Positions 40,924 through 49,960 of a stretch of 64,000 nt of DNA are shown here, piece after piece. The notes under the pieces were generated by a model. That model had not been told where the DNA came from and ran no database searches. It saw only the letters and a list, made by a program, of their open reading frames with translations. A program made the position numbers and the translations under genes. The stretch comes from Altericroceibacterium xinjiangense (GTDB taxonomy: Bacteria > Pseudomonadota > Alphaproteobacteria > Sphingomonadales > Sphingomonadaceae): the NCBI RefSeq assembly GCF_003958635.1, contig NZ_RSEK01000001.1, positions 62,001 through 126,000 on the forward strand, read 5' to 3'. Numbering within the stretch: the stretch's first letter is position 1; every line of letters begins with the position of its first letter.

Positions 40924-41822
40924 TGGGAGAGCCTGTAATCGAAATTTGAGTTCACGACCTTCCAGCCGTCGTAATACTGTTCGGGCAAGTTGAACGGCGC
41001 GGCAAGGCGCACGGCGCGAACGGCCTGTTCTTCGTACCGGTCTTTCTGGGCCCGATTGCTATCGGTGACGCCGGTGGTCCGCACGATCTGGGGCGCGCCG
41101 CTGAGGCTGCCATCCCGGTTGAGCCGGAACCGCACCACCGTGACCAGCTTTTCCACGTCCACGCCGTCTGGCGGCGCCCAGTGCGGCTTCAACTGACGGC
41201 TGATCGCCTGGCCAAGCGATGCGCGCTCCGAAGGACCGATTTCCGAAGCCGGAGTGCCCTGTGCCTCGGCTCGCTCACTTGCGCCCACGCCTGCCAGAAA
41301 ATCATCCCCGATCCGACTGCCGCCGCCCGTCGTCGGTTTCGGAGCGGGCTGCGCTTGCGAGCGGGCGGGAGTCTGCCTTGCCGGAGCCGCTGCGCGCGGC
41401 GCGGCGCTGGGCTTTGCGGTCGGCTGCGGCCGGGGTGCGGCCGTGGGACTGGGGCGCGGCGCGGGTCTGGGACTGGCGCGCGGCCTCGGAGGGGGCGGCG
41501 GAGGCGGCGCTCTCGGCGTCGGTGGGCTGACTTCCGGCACCGGGGCGGGTTCCGGCTGTGCAACGGGCGCTGGAGCGGGCGGAGCGGGTTCTGGCGCGAG
41601 GATCGGGGCGACCGCCGCCGGAGGCTCTGCCACCGGATCGGGCGCGGTCGAAGTGAGGCTGACTTCGTCCGCCAGGCTGACGGTCATCCGTTCCTGCTGC
41701 GGAACAGGCGGTTCGGGCGTCGACGGCTGAAGCAGGAGCACGCCCGCAAGGCCGACATGCGCTGCAACCGCGATGGCCAACCCGTAGCGTTCTTCCCGGC
41801 GAAGATTTGCGAGCGCTGCCAT
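40920..41822 (-). CDS. tolA: TolA-like energy transducer
   Basis: The 300-residue protein has one N-terminal membrane helix (about 13-32), a long Pro/Ala/Arg-rich spacer (residues 60-165, with a run of seven prolines), and a C-terminal TonB/TolA-like domain (LVTVVRFRLNRDGSLSG, EEQAVRAVRLAAPFNLPEQYY). It spans the periplasm and transmits force from TolQR to Pal. The Lys/Ala coiled spacer of E. coli TolA is replaced by a proline-rich one. It follows tolR by nine bases and is coupled to tolB. Confidence 0.92.
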   Translation of the reverse strand: MAALANLRREERYGLAIAVAAHVGLAGVLLLQPSTPEPPVPQQERMTVSLADEVSLTSTAPDPVAEPPAAVAPILAPEPAPPAPAPVAQPEPAPVPEVSPPTPRAPPPPPPPRPRASPRPAPRPSPTAAPRPQPTAKPSAAPRAAAPARQTPARSQAQPAPKPTTGGGSRIGDDFLAGVGASERAEAQGTPASEIGPSERASLGQAISRQLKPHWAPPDGVDVEKLVTVVRFRLNRDGSLSGAPQIVRTTGVTDSNRAQKDRYEEQAVRAVRLAAPFNLPEQYYDGWKVVNSNFDYRLSQ

Positions 41823-41831
41823 GGCTAGGGG

Positions 41832-42275
41832 CTATGGGGCTTCCGATGAACCGTTTGTGACCAGCGTTATGCTGTTGAACCCGGCGCGGTTGAGTTCACC
41901 CATCACCGCCATCACGCGGCCGTAATCGAGCGCGCGGTCAGCGCGCAGCGTAACCAGCGGGATCTGGCCGCCTTCGGGCTGGATCGCGGTGAGCGCTTGC
42001 GGAAATCCGCCGACCGGGACCTGATCCTCATCGATGAAGATGAACCCTTCCGCATCGATCGAGACGGTGATCTGGTCCGGTTCCTGGTCGATCGGGTTTG
42101 CCCGGCTGTCGGGCAGCTCCACTGGAACCCCCGACGCGAGCAGCGGGGCTGCGACCATGAAGATGATCAGCAGCACCAGCATCACATCGACCAGCGGGGT
42201 AACGTTGATTTCCGCCATCGGCGCGCGGCGGGACGAGCGGCCCCGGCGCGACGAATTGTGCAGGCCCATGGCCAT
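41832..42275 (-). CDS. tolR: TolR/ExbD family protein
   Basis: The 147-residue protein has one membrane helix with the proton-path Asp 30 in INVTPLVDVMLVLLIIFMV and a periplasmic domain (VTLRADRALDYGRVMAVMGELNRAGF). With TolQ it forms the proton-driven motor. The start overlaps the tolQ stop by one base (TGATG). Confidence 0.95.
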   Translation of the reverse strand: MAMGLHNSSRRGRSSRRAPMAEINVTPLVDVMLVLLIIFMVAAPLLASGVPVELPDSRANPIDQEPDQITVSIDAEGFIFIDEDQVPVGGFPQALTAIQPEGGQIPLVTLRADRALDYGRVMAVMGELNRAGFNSITLVTNGSSEAP

Positions 42276-42976
42276 CAGGCCCCCTCCAGTTCCCGGCTGA
42301 TCTGCGCGTTCAGCCGATCGGCGAAGCGCTGGAGACGGGCCTCATACGCGTTCACCCTGTGGCTGAATCGGTTGTAGGCGATCACCGCCGGAATGGCTGC
42401 GAACAAGCCGATGGCGGTGGCGAACAGCGCTTCGGAAATGCCCGGCGCGACCACGGCAAGGGACGTGCTTTGCTGCTGCCCGATCTGGAAGAAGCTGTTC
42501 ATGATGCCCCAGACGGTGCCGAACAAGCCGACGAACGGCGCGACCGATCCGGTCGTCGCCAGGAAGTTCAGCCGTTCGGACAAGGTATCCGCCTCGATCG
42601 CGACTTGCCCTTCCATCGCCAGTGCGACTCGGTGCCGGGTCGCCTCCCGGTCGATCTTCACTGCCTTGGTCGAACGCTCCAGCTCACTGATGCCGGATGC
42701 GGCGACTCGGGCAGACGGATTGTCGAGCCGCTTGCCCGCGATCAGTTTTTCCGGGTGCTCCGCCCGCCAGAATTCCTTTTCGAACGCGCCCGAGCGGCGG
42801 CGAAGCTGGGCGATTCGCATCGAGAAGCTGACGATGATCGTCCACGACCAGATGCTGGCGAGAAGCAGTCCGATCATGACCACCTGCACGACGATATCGG
42901 CATCGAGGAACAGTCCGACGGGATCGAGCCGGCCCGGGGTGGCGGTTGCGGCGGCAAGCAAGGAAAGAACAGTCAT
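42275..42976 (-). CDS. tolQ: TolQ motor protein
   Basis: The 233-residue protein has three membrane helices (VVMIGLLLASIWSWTIIV; SVAPFVGLFGTVWGIMNSF; ALFATAIGLFAAIPAVIAY) and the conserved GLFGTVWGIM and AIGLFAAIPAV signatures of the TolQ/ExbB family. It overlaps ybgC by four bases and tolR by one. Confidence 0.96.
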   Translation of the reverse strand: MTVLSLLAAATATPGRLDPVGLFLDADIVVQVVMIGLLLASIWSWTIIVSFSMRIAQLRRRSGAFEKEFWRAEHPEKLIAGKRLDNPSARVAASGISELERSTKAVKIDREATRHRVALAMEGQVAIEADTLSERLNFLATTGSVAPFVGLFGTVWGIMNSFFQIGQQQSTSLAVVAPGISEALFATAIGLFAAIPAVIAYNRFSHRVNAYEARLQRFADRLNAQISRELEGA

Positions 42977-43434
42977 GCGCAGTCTTTATCCGGGGCAATG
43001 AGTATCTGGAATGCCTTTCTCCAACTTTCGGGTTGCCGCTTCGGGCGTCCGTCCGGTCCGAGGAAGCCGACGCGCACGTCTGCAGAAGCAATTGGCTCCC
43101 CGTCGCGCATGGCGGTTTGCCGCAAGCGGATGCTGGCGGCGCGAATTTCGAGCGCGCAGGTCTCCACGATCAGCACATCGTCTAGCCGCGCGGGCCGAAG
43201 ATAGCGGATCGCCAGGTCCGCGACCGCATAGTGCCCTTCCCCGTCTTCAATCGCGGCGCGCTGATCGACGCCCAGCAGCCGCAGCATGTCGGACCGCCCC
43301 CGCTCAAACCAGCGGAGATAGCCTGCGTGATAAGCGATCCCCGAAAGATCGGTGTCTTCGTAATAGACGCGCACCGGGAAGAGATGGAGCCGCCCTTCGA
43401 ACGATCCGCCCGGCGGCGTGGGAGATGTGGTCAT
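42973..43434 (-). CDS. ybgC: Tol-Pal-associated acyl-CoA thioesterase YbgC
   Basis: The 153-residue hotdog-fold protein has RVYYEDTDLSGIAYHAGYL with the catalytic Asp (about 27) and YLRWFERGRSDML. YbgC thioesterases lead tol-pal operons in proteobacteria and act near phospholipid synthesis at the membrane. The ATG at 43434 is preferred to a GTG nine bases upstream. The gap to hinT is 91 bases. Confidence 0.94.
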   Translation of the reverse strand: MTTSPTPPGGSFEGRLHLFPVRVYYEDTDLSGIAYHAGYLRWFERGRSDMLRLLGVDQRAAIEDGEGHYAVADLAIRYLRPARLDDVLIVETCALEIRAASIRLRQTAMRDGEPIASADVRVGFLGPDGRPKRQPESWRKAFQILIAPDKDCA

Positions 43435-43525
43435 TGCGCGCACTCTTAACGGAGCGGAGAGACCACTGGCAAGCGCGGCCGGGCCGACGGGTGGCGCCCG
43501 AACGACGGACGCCTCCGGAGTGTCC

Positions 43526-43906
43526 TCAGGCAGCGATCATCCGGCCGAGCGGTTTTCCGCCAAACAGGTGCACGTGGAGGTGCGGCACTTCCTGCCCGGC
43601 GTCCTTCCCGACGTTGGCCAGCAAGCGGTAGCCGGGCTGGACGAGCCCGTTGTCCCGCGCAACCTTCCCGACGGCGCGGACAAACCCGGCGATCTCATCC
43701 GCGCCGGCACGCTGGGAGAAGTCATCCCAGCTGACGTAAGACCCCTTGGGGATCACGAGGATGTGCTGCGGCGCCTGCGGCGCAATGTCGTGGAAGGCGA
43801 GCGACCACTCATCCTCATAGGCCTTGTTGCACGGTATTTCGCCGCGCAGGATCTTGGCGAAGATGTTCTGGTCATCGTAGGGCTGAGCCGGGTCGATTGC
43901 CATCAT
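43526..43906 (-). CDS. Histidine triad (HIT) nucleotide-binding protein, HinT-like
   Basis: The 126-residue protein has NIFAKILRGEIPCNKAYED, FHDIAPQAPQHILVIPK and the histidine triad HLHVHLF followed by GGKPLG. HinT proteins hydrolyse adenosine phosphoramidates. It overlaps hisE by four bases; a hinT after hisE is common in alphaproteobacteria. Confidence 0.94.
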   Translation of the reverse strand: MMAIDPAQPYDDQNIFAKILRGEIPCNKAYEDEWSLAFHDIAPQAPQHILVIPKGSYVSWDDFSQRAGADEIAGFVRAVGKVARDNGLVQPGYRLLANVGKDAGQEVPHLHVHLFGGKPLGRMIAA

Positions 43907-44232
43907 GCGTCCCCTGAAGTGTTTTTCCGGGCGGCTTTTTCGGCGAGGCCGGATGTACCTTCGCGCCGGTCGAGTTCGGCCAGCACATCGGCCAGCGGGA
44001 TGTCCTTCGCGCCCAGCAGGACCATCAGGTGGAACAGGACGTCCGCCGCTTCACCGATCAGTTCCTCGCGGTTGCCGGAAAGGGAGGCGATTACCGTTTC
44101 GACCGCTTCCTCCCCCAGCTTGCGGGCGATTACCGGCAGGCCGCGGGCGTTAAGCTGGGCGACGTAGCTGGATTCCGGCGCGGCGGCGCGGCGTTCGGCG
44201 ATCGTGGTTTCGAGGCGGGAGAGCGTGTCCAT
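43903..44232 (-). CDS. hisE: Phosphoribosyl-ATP diphosphatase HisE
   Basis: The 109-residue protein has the MazG-like all-helical HisE marks: VARKLGEEAVETVI-like (IARKLGEEAVETVIASL), ELIGEAADVLFHLMVLL and the metal-binding acidic residues therein. It removes pyrophosphate from PR-ATP in step 2 of histidine synthesis. It is not fused to HisI. The gap to hisF is 42 bases. Confidence 0.95.
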   Translation of the reverse strand: MDTLSRLETTIAERRAAAPESSYVAQLNARGLPVIARKLGEEAVETVIASLSGNREELIGEAADVLFHLMVLLGAKDIPLADVLAELDRREGTSGLAEKAARKNTSGDA

Positions 44233-44274
44233 GCGGGTATCGGTACGCCGGGCCCCGGGCGCGTTCAACCGTCA

Positions 44275-45033
44275 TTAGCCTCGGGCGGGCAGTCCGGCCG
44301 CTCTCAAGGCTGCGTGGGCTTCGGCGACGCTGTGGGTGCCGAAGTGAAAGATCGAGGCAGCGAGCACCGCGCTCGCATGGCCTTGCGTCACTCCTTCGAC
44401 CAGGTGATCGAGGGTGCCGACCCCGCCGCTGGCGACGACGGGCACGCTGACCCGGTCCGCAATCGCGCGGGTGAGCGCCAGGTCGTATCCGGCTTTCGTC
44501 CCGTCGCCGTCCATGGAGGTGACGAGCAATTCGCCCGCGCCCAGTTCCGCCAGCCGCACGGCATGTTCGACCGCGTCGATCCCGGTTGCGCGGCGGCCGC
44601 CGTGGGTGAAGATTTCCCATCCTTCGCCGGAGCGGCGCGCGTCGACCGAGGCGACCACGCACTGGTTGCCGAATCGCGCCGCGATTTCGGCCACCACTTC
44701 GGGCCGGGAAACCGCCGCGCTGTTGACCGCGACCTTGTCCGCGCCCGCGAGAAGCAGCGCGCGGGCATCCCCCACGGAGCGAACCCCGCCGCCGACCGTC
44801 AGCGGCATGAAGCACACCGCCGCCGTGCGCCGGACGATGTCGAGCAAGGTCCCGCGCCCTTCATGGCTGGCGGAAATATCCAGGAAGCACAATTCGTCCG
44901 CCCCGGCGGCATCGTAGGCCTGGGCTTGTTCGACCGGGTCGCCTGCGTCCTTCAGGTCCACGAAGTTGACGCCCTTCACCACGCGGCCGTTGGCCACATC
45001 GAGGCAGGGGATCACGCGGACGCGGACGGTCAT
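44275..45033 (-). CDS. hisF: Imidazole glycerol phosphate synthase subunit HisF
   Basis: The 252-residue TIM barrel begins [19 protein letters not shown] with the catalytic Asp, and has [34 protein letters not shown] with the second Asp, and [10 protein letters not shown]. It forms the cyclase part of IGP synthase with HisH. The ATG overlaps the hisA stop by four bases. Confidence 0.97.
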   Translation of the reverse strand: MTVRVRVIPCLDVANGRVVKGVNFVDLKDAGDPVEQAQAYDAAGADELCFLDISASHEGRGTLLDIVRRTAAVCFMPLTVGGGVRSVGDARALLLAGADKVAVNSAAVSRPEVVAEIAARFGNQCVVASVDARRSGEGWEIFTHGGRRATGIDAVEHAVRLAELGAGELLVTSMDGDGTKAGYDLALTRAIADRVSVPVVASGGVGTLDHLVEGVTQGHASAVLAASIFHFGTHSVAEAHAALRAAGLPARG

Positions 45034-45767
45034 GGCTGGGCGACCCGCCCGGCGACTTGCAGCGCTTCGGCCAGATCCAGCCGTCCATCGTACAGCGCGC
45101 GGCCGGTAATCACTCCTTCGATGCCGTCCTTCTCATGAGGCACCAGCTGTTCGATGTCCGCGATCCACGCCACGCCGCCGCTGGCGATCACCGGCAGGTC
45201 GGTGCTGCGGGCAAGCTCCACCGTCGCTTCGACGTTGCAGCCTTTCAGAAGCCCGTCGCGGCCGATGTCGGTGAACAGCAGCGCGGCAACGCCTGCATCC
45301 TCGAACCGTTTGGCCATCTCCGCCACGGGGACGTCGGAAACTTCGGCCCAGCCCGCGGTCGCGACCATTCCATCGCGCGCATCGACCGCAACGACGATCT
45401 GGTTTGGAAAGGCGCGGGCCATGGCGCGGACGAATTCCGGATCGGTCAGCGCAGCAGTGCCGATAACGATCCGGGCGACGCCCAGCGCGATCCAGCCTTC
45501 AACCGCCTTGGCATCGCGAATCCCGCCGCCAAGCTGGATGGAGCCGGGGAACCGGCCGACGATTGCTTCCACCGCGGCGCGGTTGCGGCTTTCGCCAGCG
45601 AACGCGCCGTCGAGATCCACCACGTGGAGATGGCTTGCCCCGGACTGCGCAAACAGCGCGGCCTGGGCCGCCGGGTCATCCCCGTAGACGGTGGCGCGGT
45701 TCATGTCCCCTTCGGCCAGGCGAACCACCTGGCCGGCTTTCAAGTCGATGGCGGGAAAGACGATCAT
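45030..45767 (-). CDS. hisA: ProFAR isomerase HisA
   Basis: The 245-residue TIM barrel has [62 protein letters not shown] and VIASGGVAW, all HisA marks. It isomerises ProFAR to PRFAR. The frame extends far upstream into the GH130 gene, but the ATG at 45767 with the canonical start is right. It lies 20 bases after the GH130 gene. Confidence 0.97.
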   Translation of the reverse strand: MIVFPAIDLKAGQVVRLAEGDMNRATVYGDDPAAQAALFAQSGASHLHVVDLDGAFAGESRNRAAVEAIVGRFPGSIQLGGGIRDAKAVEGWIALGVARIVIGTAALTDPEFVRAMARAFPNQIVVAVDARDGMVATAGWAEVSDVPVAEMAKRFEDAGVAALLFTDIGRDGLLKGCNVEATVELARSTDLPVIASGGVAWIADIEQLVPHEKDGIEGVITGRALYDGRLDLAEALQVAGRVAQP

Positions 45768-45787
45768 GGCACCGCGCCTAGCAGCGG

Positions 45788-46924
45788 TCAGGCCGGCTTG
45801 AAAGCGTCCTTCGGCAGGTGCGTGATCCGGCAGGCAAGCTCCGCTTCGCCGCTGGCGACGATGAAGTGATCCTCCCGCTCCACGATACCGGTGGTGAAGA
45901 CGATGCCGGACAGGATCGCGCTGTCGTCCAGCGGGCGAGTCAGGTCCGGGTTCGGCTCCATCAGCGGGGGATGCTGGGTGGCGATGCATTCCCATGGCCG
46001 TTCGGGATGGAGCAGCGACCAGTACGTGCGGTAGATGCCGACCAGCCCGTGCGGCTCCGCCCCGTGCCACAGCGTCAGCCAGCCGCGCTGGCCCGCGATC
46101 TCCGTCATGATCGGCGGAGTGCCGCCGCCGATCCGCGCCGTATCCTTGGTGAAGGCGTGCGGGCGGATGCCGGGGTGGAGGCACGGCTGCCAGTGGAGCG
46201 CATCCGGACTGGCCGCGAGGTTGATCGACGGGCCGGGGCGGTATTCACAGTCTGGCGAATAGGCGTACCAGGATTCGCCCAGTGGCCGGGTCTGCGCCCA
46301 GTACTTGCCATCGATCAGCCCTTCGAACAGGGCCATGTCGGTGTTCTGGTGATCGAGCACGATCCCCTGGAAGTCCCAGTCGAGTCCATTTTCGGACATA
46401 TAGAGCGTGACCGATTGCCGTTCCGGGCTGACGGAGCCGGTCGTCATCCAGTACCGCCCCTCGATCCGACTGATCCGCGGATCTTCGATGCCAAAGCTTT
46501 GCCAGCTGCCCTCAGGCGCGATGGTCTTGTCATAGTGGATCGCGACCACATCGAGCCCATCGGCGCTCAGTTCCACCGGCAGGAGCCAGGACAGCGACGT
46601 GGGCACCACCACTTTCCATCCGGCCGAATGGAGCACGAACCGGCGCGGATCGGCGGTGTCGGCCAGTTCCAGCGGCCAGGCGTCGAGCGTGTAGCCCGCA
46701 TCGGCATCCCAGCGGATCGCGTGGACCTTGCCTCCGTGGATCGGCTTTTTCAGCCCTTCGGCTACGCGGACCATCAGCAGCAGGTTGCCGCTGGGCAGCA
46801 CCGTCAACCCGGGATTGAACGCGCCGAGCACGCGGGTTTCTGCTTCGATCGTCCCGGCCAGCGGGCTTTTCGATATGTCGATGGCGTCCGGGGTGATGAC
46901 CAGCCGGTCAACGGGAAAGCTCAT
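45788..46924 (-). CDS. Glycoside hydrolase family 130-like protein (beta-mannoside phosphorylase/hydrolase fold)
   Basis: The 378-residue five-bladed propeller protein shows GH130-type motifs: FNPGLTVLPSGNLLLMVRVAEG, GIEDPRISRIEGRYWMTTGSVS, NTDMALFEGLIDGKYWAQTRP, IGGGTPPIMTEIAGQRGWLTL and WHGAEPHGLVGIYRTYWSLL. The family contains mannosyl-phosphorylases and beta-1,2-mannosidases; which activity applies here is unknown, and it has no signal peptide, so it is cytosolic. It sits between hisH and hisA in the same orientation, with gaps of 59 and 20 bases, so it is probably co-transcribed with histidine genes. Confidence 0.85.
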   Translation of the reverse strand: MSFPVDRLVITPDAIDISKSPLAGTIEAETRVLGAFNPGLTVLPSGNLLLMVRVAEGLKKPIHGGKVHAIRWDADAGYTLDAWPLELADTADPRRFVLHSAGWKVVVPTSLSWLLPVELSADGLDVVAIHYDKTIAPEGSWQSFGIEDPRISRIEGRYWMTTGSVSPERQSVTLYMSENGLDWDFQGIVLDHQNTDMALFEGLIDGKYWAQTRPLGESWYAYSPDCEYRPGPSINLAASPDALHWQPCLHPGIRPHAFTKDTARIGGGTPPIMTEIAGQRGWLTLWHGAEPHGLVGIYRTYWSLLHPERPWECIATQHPPLMEPNPDLTRPLDDSAILSGIVFTTGIVEREDHFIVASGEAELACRITHLPKDAFKPA

Positions 46925-46983
46925 GACCGCTTCGTCTCCTTCTTTGGGGGGAGACGGCTATTCAGCGGCGCGGGTTCCCCAAG

Positions 46984-47613
46984 CTAGGGCTTCCACTCCA
47001 GGAACCGCTCCAGCAGGCTGATGCCGTAGCGCTGGCTTTTTTCCGGGTGAAACTGCACGCCGAGCATGGTGTCGCGGGCCACGGCGGCCACAAGGCCGCC
47101 GCCGTGGTCGGTCATTGCCGCCACGTCGTGCCCGTCTTCAGCCACGAAATGATAGGAATGGAGGAAATAGGCTTCCCCCGGCTCGATCAGTTCGGCCCCG
47201 TCGTGGTGCGGCATCTGGGCGACGTCGTTCCAGCCCATGTGCGGCACCTTGATTGCCGGGTCGGTCCGCTCAATCGGGTGGACCTCCCCCGAAATCCAGC
47301 CGAGCCCGTCGGTCGCGCCGTGCTCGAAGCCCCGGTCGGCCAGCAACTGCATGCCGACGCAGATGCCGAGGAACGGCACGCCGCCCTTCATCACCCGCTC
47401 TTCCATCGCTTCGACAAGGCCGGAAATCGCCTTCAGCCCTTGCGCGCAGGCGCGGAACGATCCGACGCCGGGCAGTACGATGCGCTCAGCCCCCCGAACG
47501 ATCTCCGGATCGGCGGTGACGGCGATGCGCTGCGCGCCGGCCGCCTTCAGTGCGTTGTGGACCGAATGGAGGTTGCCCGCGCCGTAATCGATCAGGGCGA
47601 TTGCTTCGGACAT
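46984..47613 (-). CDS. hisH: Imidazole glycerol phosphate synthase glutaminase subunit HisH
   Basis: The 209-residue class I glutamine amidotransferase has IALIDYGAGNLHSVHNAL, VLPGVGSFRAC, the nucleophile in FLGICVGMQLL and the His-Glu pair in GVQFHPEKSQ. It supplies ammonia to HisF. The start overlaps the hisB stop by one base (TGATG). Confidence 0.97.
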   Translation of the reverse strand: MSEAIALIDYGAGNLHSVHNALKAAGAQRIAVTADPEIVRGAERIVLPGVGSFRACAQGLKAISGLVEAMEERVMKGGVPFLGICVGMQLLADRGFEHGATDGLGWISGEVHPIERTDPAIKVPHMGWNDVAQMPHHDGAELIEPGEAYFLHSYHFVAEDGHDVAAMTDHGGGLVAAVARDTMLGVQFHPEKSQRYGISLLERFLEWKP

Positions 47614-48206
47614 CAGCCGCCCAGCTGTCCCTTGGTGGACGGAATGGCCCCTGCCTTGCGCGGGTCCAGTTCCACCGCCGTGCGCATCGCGCGGGCGAAT
47701 CCCTTGTAGATCGCTTCGCAGACGTGATGGTTGTTCTGACCGTAGAGCAGCTGGACGTGCAGCGTGATCCCGGCAGCCTGCGCCACGGAATGGAACCAGT
47801 GTTCAACCAGTTCGGTGTCCCATGCGCCGAGCTTTTCCTGCGTGAAACGGGCCTTCCACACGAGGTAGGGCCGCCCGGAAATGTCCAGCGCGACGCGGGC
47901 CAGCGTTTCGTCCATCGGGGAATAGGCGCTGCCGTAGCGGCCGATCCCGGCCTTGTCGCCCAGTGCTTGGTCCAGCGCCTGGCCCAGCGCGATCGCGCTG
48001 TCTTCCGTGGTGTGGTGCTGATCGATGTGCAGATCGCCCTTCACCTTCAGCGTGACGTCGATCAGCGAATGGCGGGAGAACTGTTCCACCATGTGATCGA
48101 GAAAGCCGATCCCGGTTTCGATATCGTACCGGCCCGTCCCATCGAGGTTCACCTCGACAAGGATGTCGGTTTCACTGGTCTTGCGAGCAATCCGGCCGGT
48201 GCGCAT
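47613..48206 (-). CDS. hisB: Imidazoleglycerol-phosphate dehydratase HisB
   Basis: The 197-residue monofunctional enzyme has [38 protein letters not shown] and [21 protein letters not shown] with the His-rich metal sites. The phosphatase domain found in E. coli HisB is absent. It opens the minus-strand run that continues to pal. It is divergent from sspB. Confidence 0.97.
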   Translation of the reverse strand: MRTGRIARKTSETDILVEVNLDGTGRYDIETGIGFLDHMVEQFSRHSLIDVTLKVKGDLHIDQHHTTEDSAIALGQALDQALGDKAGIGRYGSAYSPMDETLARVALDISGRPYLVWKARFTQEKLGAWDTELVEHWFHSVAQAAGITLHVQLLYGQNNHHVCEAIYKGFARAMRTAVELDPRKAGAIPSTKGQLGG

Positions 48207-48303
48207 GCGTAGCGCCTATAGGCAAGCGGCCGGGGGAATCAACGGCTTGCGAAAAATGCGTTTGCGCTTGACCGGCCGCGGCCCGGACGGCACTTGTCAG
48301 CGC

Positions 48304-48816
48304 ATGAGCGAGACGCCCGACAGCCTGATCCCCTATGACGAGATCGTCCAGGAAGCGCTGCGCGCCGTGGTCGGCCGCGTGCTGGGCGAAGTAGAGCGCG
48401 GCGGCGGGAGCCTGCCGGGCAACCACCACTTCTACATCACTTTCAAGACTGGCGCGGTGGGCGTTTCGATTCCCCCGCACCTGCGCGAACGCTTTCCCGA
48501 TGAGATGACGATCGTCCTGCAGAACAAGTTCTGGGATCTCAACGTCGCGGAAGACGGGTTCTCCGTCGGGCTCAGCTTCAACCAGATGCCGTCCAAGCTG
48601 CAGATACCCTTTTCCGCGATCACCGCCTTCGTCGATCCGGCAGTGGATTTCGGACTGCAGTTCCAGGCCGTTGCCACCGACATCGAACCCGCGCGGCACG
48701 AAGATGCGGAGAACGACGTCCGCAGGACCGGGGCGGAACAGGTTTCCGACCCATCCGTTGCGGAAAGGAACGATGGCTCGAATGTCGTGGAAGTCGATTT
48801 CGGGCGCAAGAAGTAG
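48304..48816 (+). CDS. sspB: ClpXP protease adaptor SspB (alphaproteobacterial type)
   Basis: The 170-residue protein has LIPYDEIVQEALRAVVGRVL, HHFYITFKTGAVGVSIP, LRERFPDEMTIVLQN and a C-terminal acidic tail ending in NVVEVDFGRKK, where the VVEVDFGRK motif docks to ClpX. SspB delivers ssrA-tagged and other substrates to ClpXP. The ATG at 48304 starts just before the conserved region. Confidence 0.93.
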   Translation: MSETPDSLIPYDEIVQEALRAVVGRVLGEVERGGGSLPGNHHFYITFKTGAVGVSIPPHLRERFPDEMTIVLQNKFWDLNVAEDGFSVGLSFNQMPSKLQIPFSAITAFVDPAVDFGLQFQAVATDIEPARHEDAENDVRRTGAEQVSDPSVAERNDGSNVVEVDFGRKK

Positions 48817-48859
48817 CAGCCGGCCGGCCCTTCGCCGCCCCGGCGGGAAGGAGCATCAC

Positions 48860-49267
48860 GTGGCCAAGGAATCGAACAGGCAGGCTGCCGAGGAAATCAA
48901 GCACAAGCACAAGAAGCCGGGCAACGAACCCGGCGTCCCGGGGCCGAGCACGAATCCCGCGACCAACCTGCTGATTGCGGACATCATCATGCGGGCAAGT
49001 TCCTACGTCGTACGCGGGACCTTGCAGAAGACGCTGCTGAAGCGCCGCTACAGCGAGCACGGGGCGAAGAAGATCGTCCAGGGGCGCAGCATCTCCAGCA
49101 AGCTGGCCACGGTCGCGCTGGCGAAGATGGCAACCAAGTCCGTGCCCGGTGCCGTTCTCGTCGGTGGCGGCATCCTTGCCAAGTCGATCTTCGATCGCAG
49201 CATTAAGTCTCACAAGGCAAAGCGGCAGGGCGACCGTGAGCTGGCGGAAACGGCGAAGAACGCCTGA
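48860..49267 (+). CDS. Basic hypothetical protein with a hydrophobic centre
   Basis: The 135-residue protein starts at GTG 48860 behind AAGGAG. It has a Lys/His-rich start (EEIKHKHKKPGNEPG), a middle with repeated Lys (SYVVRGTLQKTLLKRRYSEH, AKKIVQG), a hydrophobic segment (VPGAVLVGGGILAKSIF) and a basic end. The composition suggests membrane surface or nucleic-acid contact. It is between sspB and gmk on the same strand. I do not recognise the family. Confidence 0.72.
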   Translation: MAKESNRQAAEEIKHKHKKPGNEPGVPGPSTNPATNLLIADIIMRASSYVVRGTLQKTLLKRRYSEHGAKKIVQGRSISSKLATVALAKMATKSVPGAVLVGGGILAKSIFDRSIKSHKAKRQGDRELAETAKNA

Positions 49268-49324
49268 CCGGCCTTTTTTGCCGGCCCCCTTGATCTGACC
49301 CCCGCCCCTGCGGCAACAGCGGGC

Positions 49325-49960
49325 ATGACCAGACCCGAACCGCTGCTCCGCCGGGGCCTCATGTTCATTCTTTCCTCGCCTTCGGGCGCCGGGAAAACCA
49401 CGATTGCGCGCAAGCTGCTGCAGGCGGAAGAGAACCTGCGGATGTCGGTCTCGGTCACCACCCGGCCGATGCGCCCGGGCGAAATCGACGGGCGGGACTA
49501 CCACTTTGTGGACTGTGCGACGTTCGACCGGATGGTGGAAGACGACGCTTTCCTGGAATATGCTGAGGTGTTCGGCCATTCCTACGGCACCCCCCGCGCC
49601 CAGATCCGCGACGGAATGAAGCAGGGCGACGATTACATCTTCGATATCGACTGGCAGGGTACGCAGCAGCTGTACCAGCGCGCGCAGCACGACGTCGTGC
49701 GTGTGTTCCTGCTACCGCCGAGCATCGAGGCATTGGAAGCGCGCCTGCGCGCCCGGGCCACGGATGCAGAGGACGTGATCGTGGGACGGATGGCCCGCGC
49801 CCGCGCGGAAATCAGCCACTGGGATGCTTACGATTACGTCGTGGTCAACGACGATATCGAGGAGTGCTTCACCAAGGTGCGGATGATCCTGGAAGCCGAA
49901 CGGATGCGCCGCGCCCGCCAGACCGGCCTGATCGATTTCGTCCGCGGGCTGATGCGCTGA
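49325..49960 (+). CDS. gmk: Guanylate kinase
   Basis: The 211-residue enzyme has the P-loop SSPSGAGKTT, the GMP-binding SVSVTTRPMRPGEIDGRDYHF, and FDIDWQGTQQL. It phosphorylates GMP to GDP. Its stop codon directly abuts that of the convergent autotransporter gene. Confidence 0.96.
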   Translation: MTRPEPLLRRGLMFILSSPSGAGKTTIARKLLQAEENLRMSVSVTTRPMRPGEIDGRDYHFVDCATFDRMVEDDAFLEYAEVFGHSYGTPRAQIRDGMKQGDDYIFDIDWQGTQQLYQRAQHDVVRVFLLPPSIEALEARLRARATDAEDVIVGRMARARAEISHWDAYDYVVVNDDIEECFTKVRMILEAERMRRARQTGLIDFVRGLMR

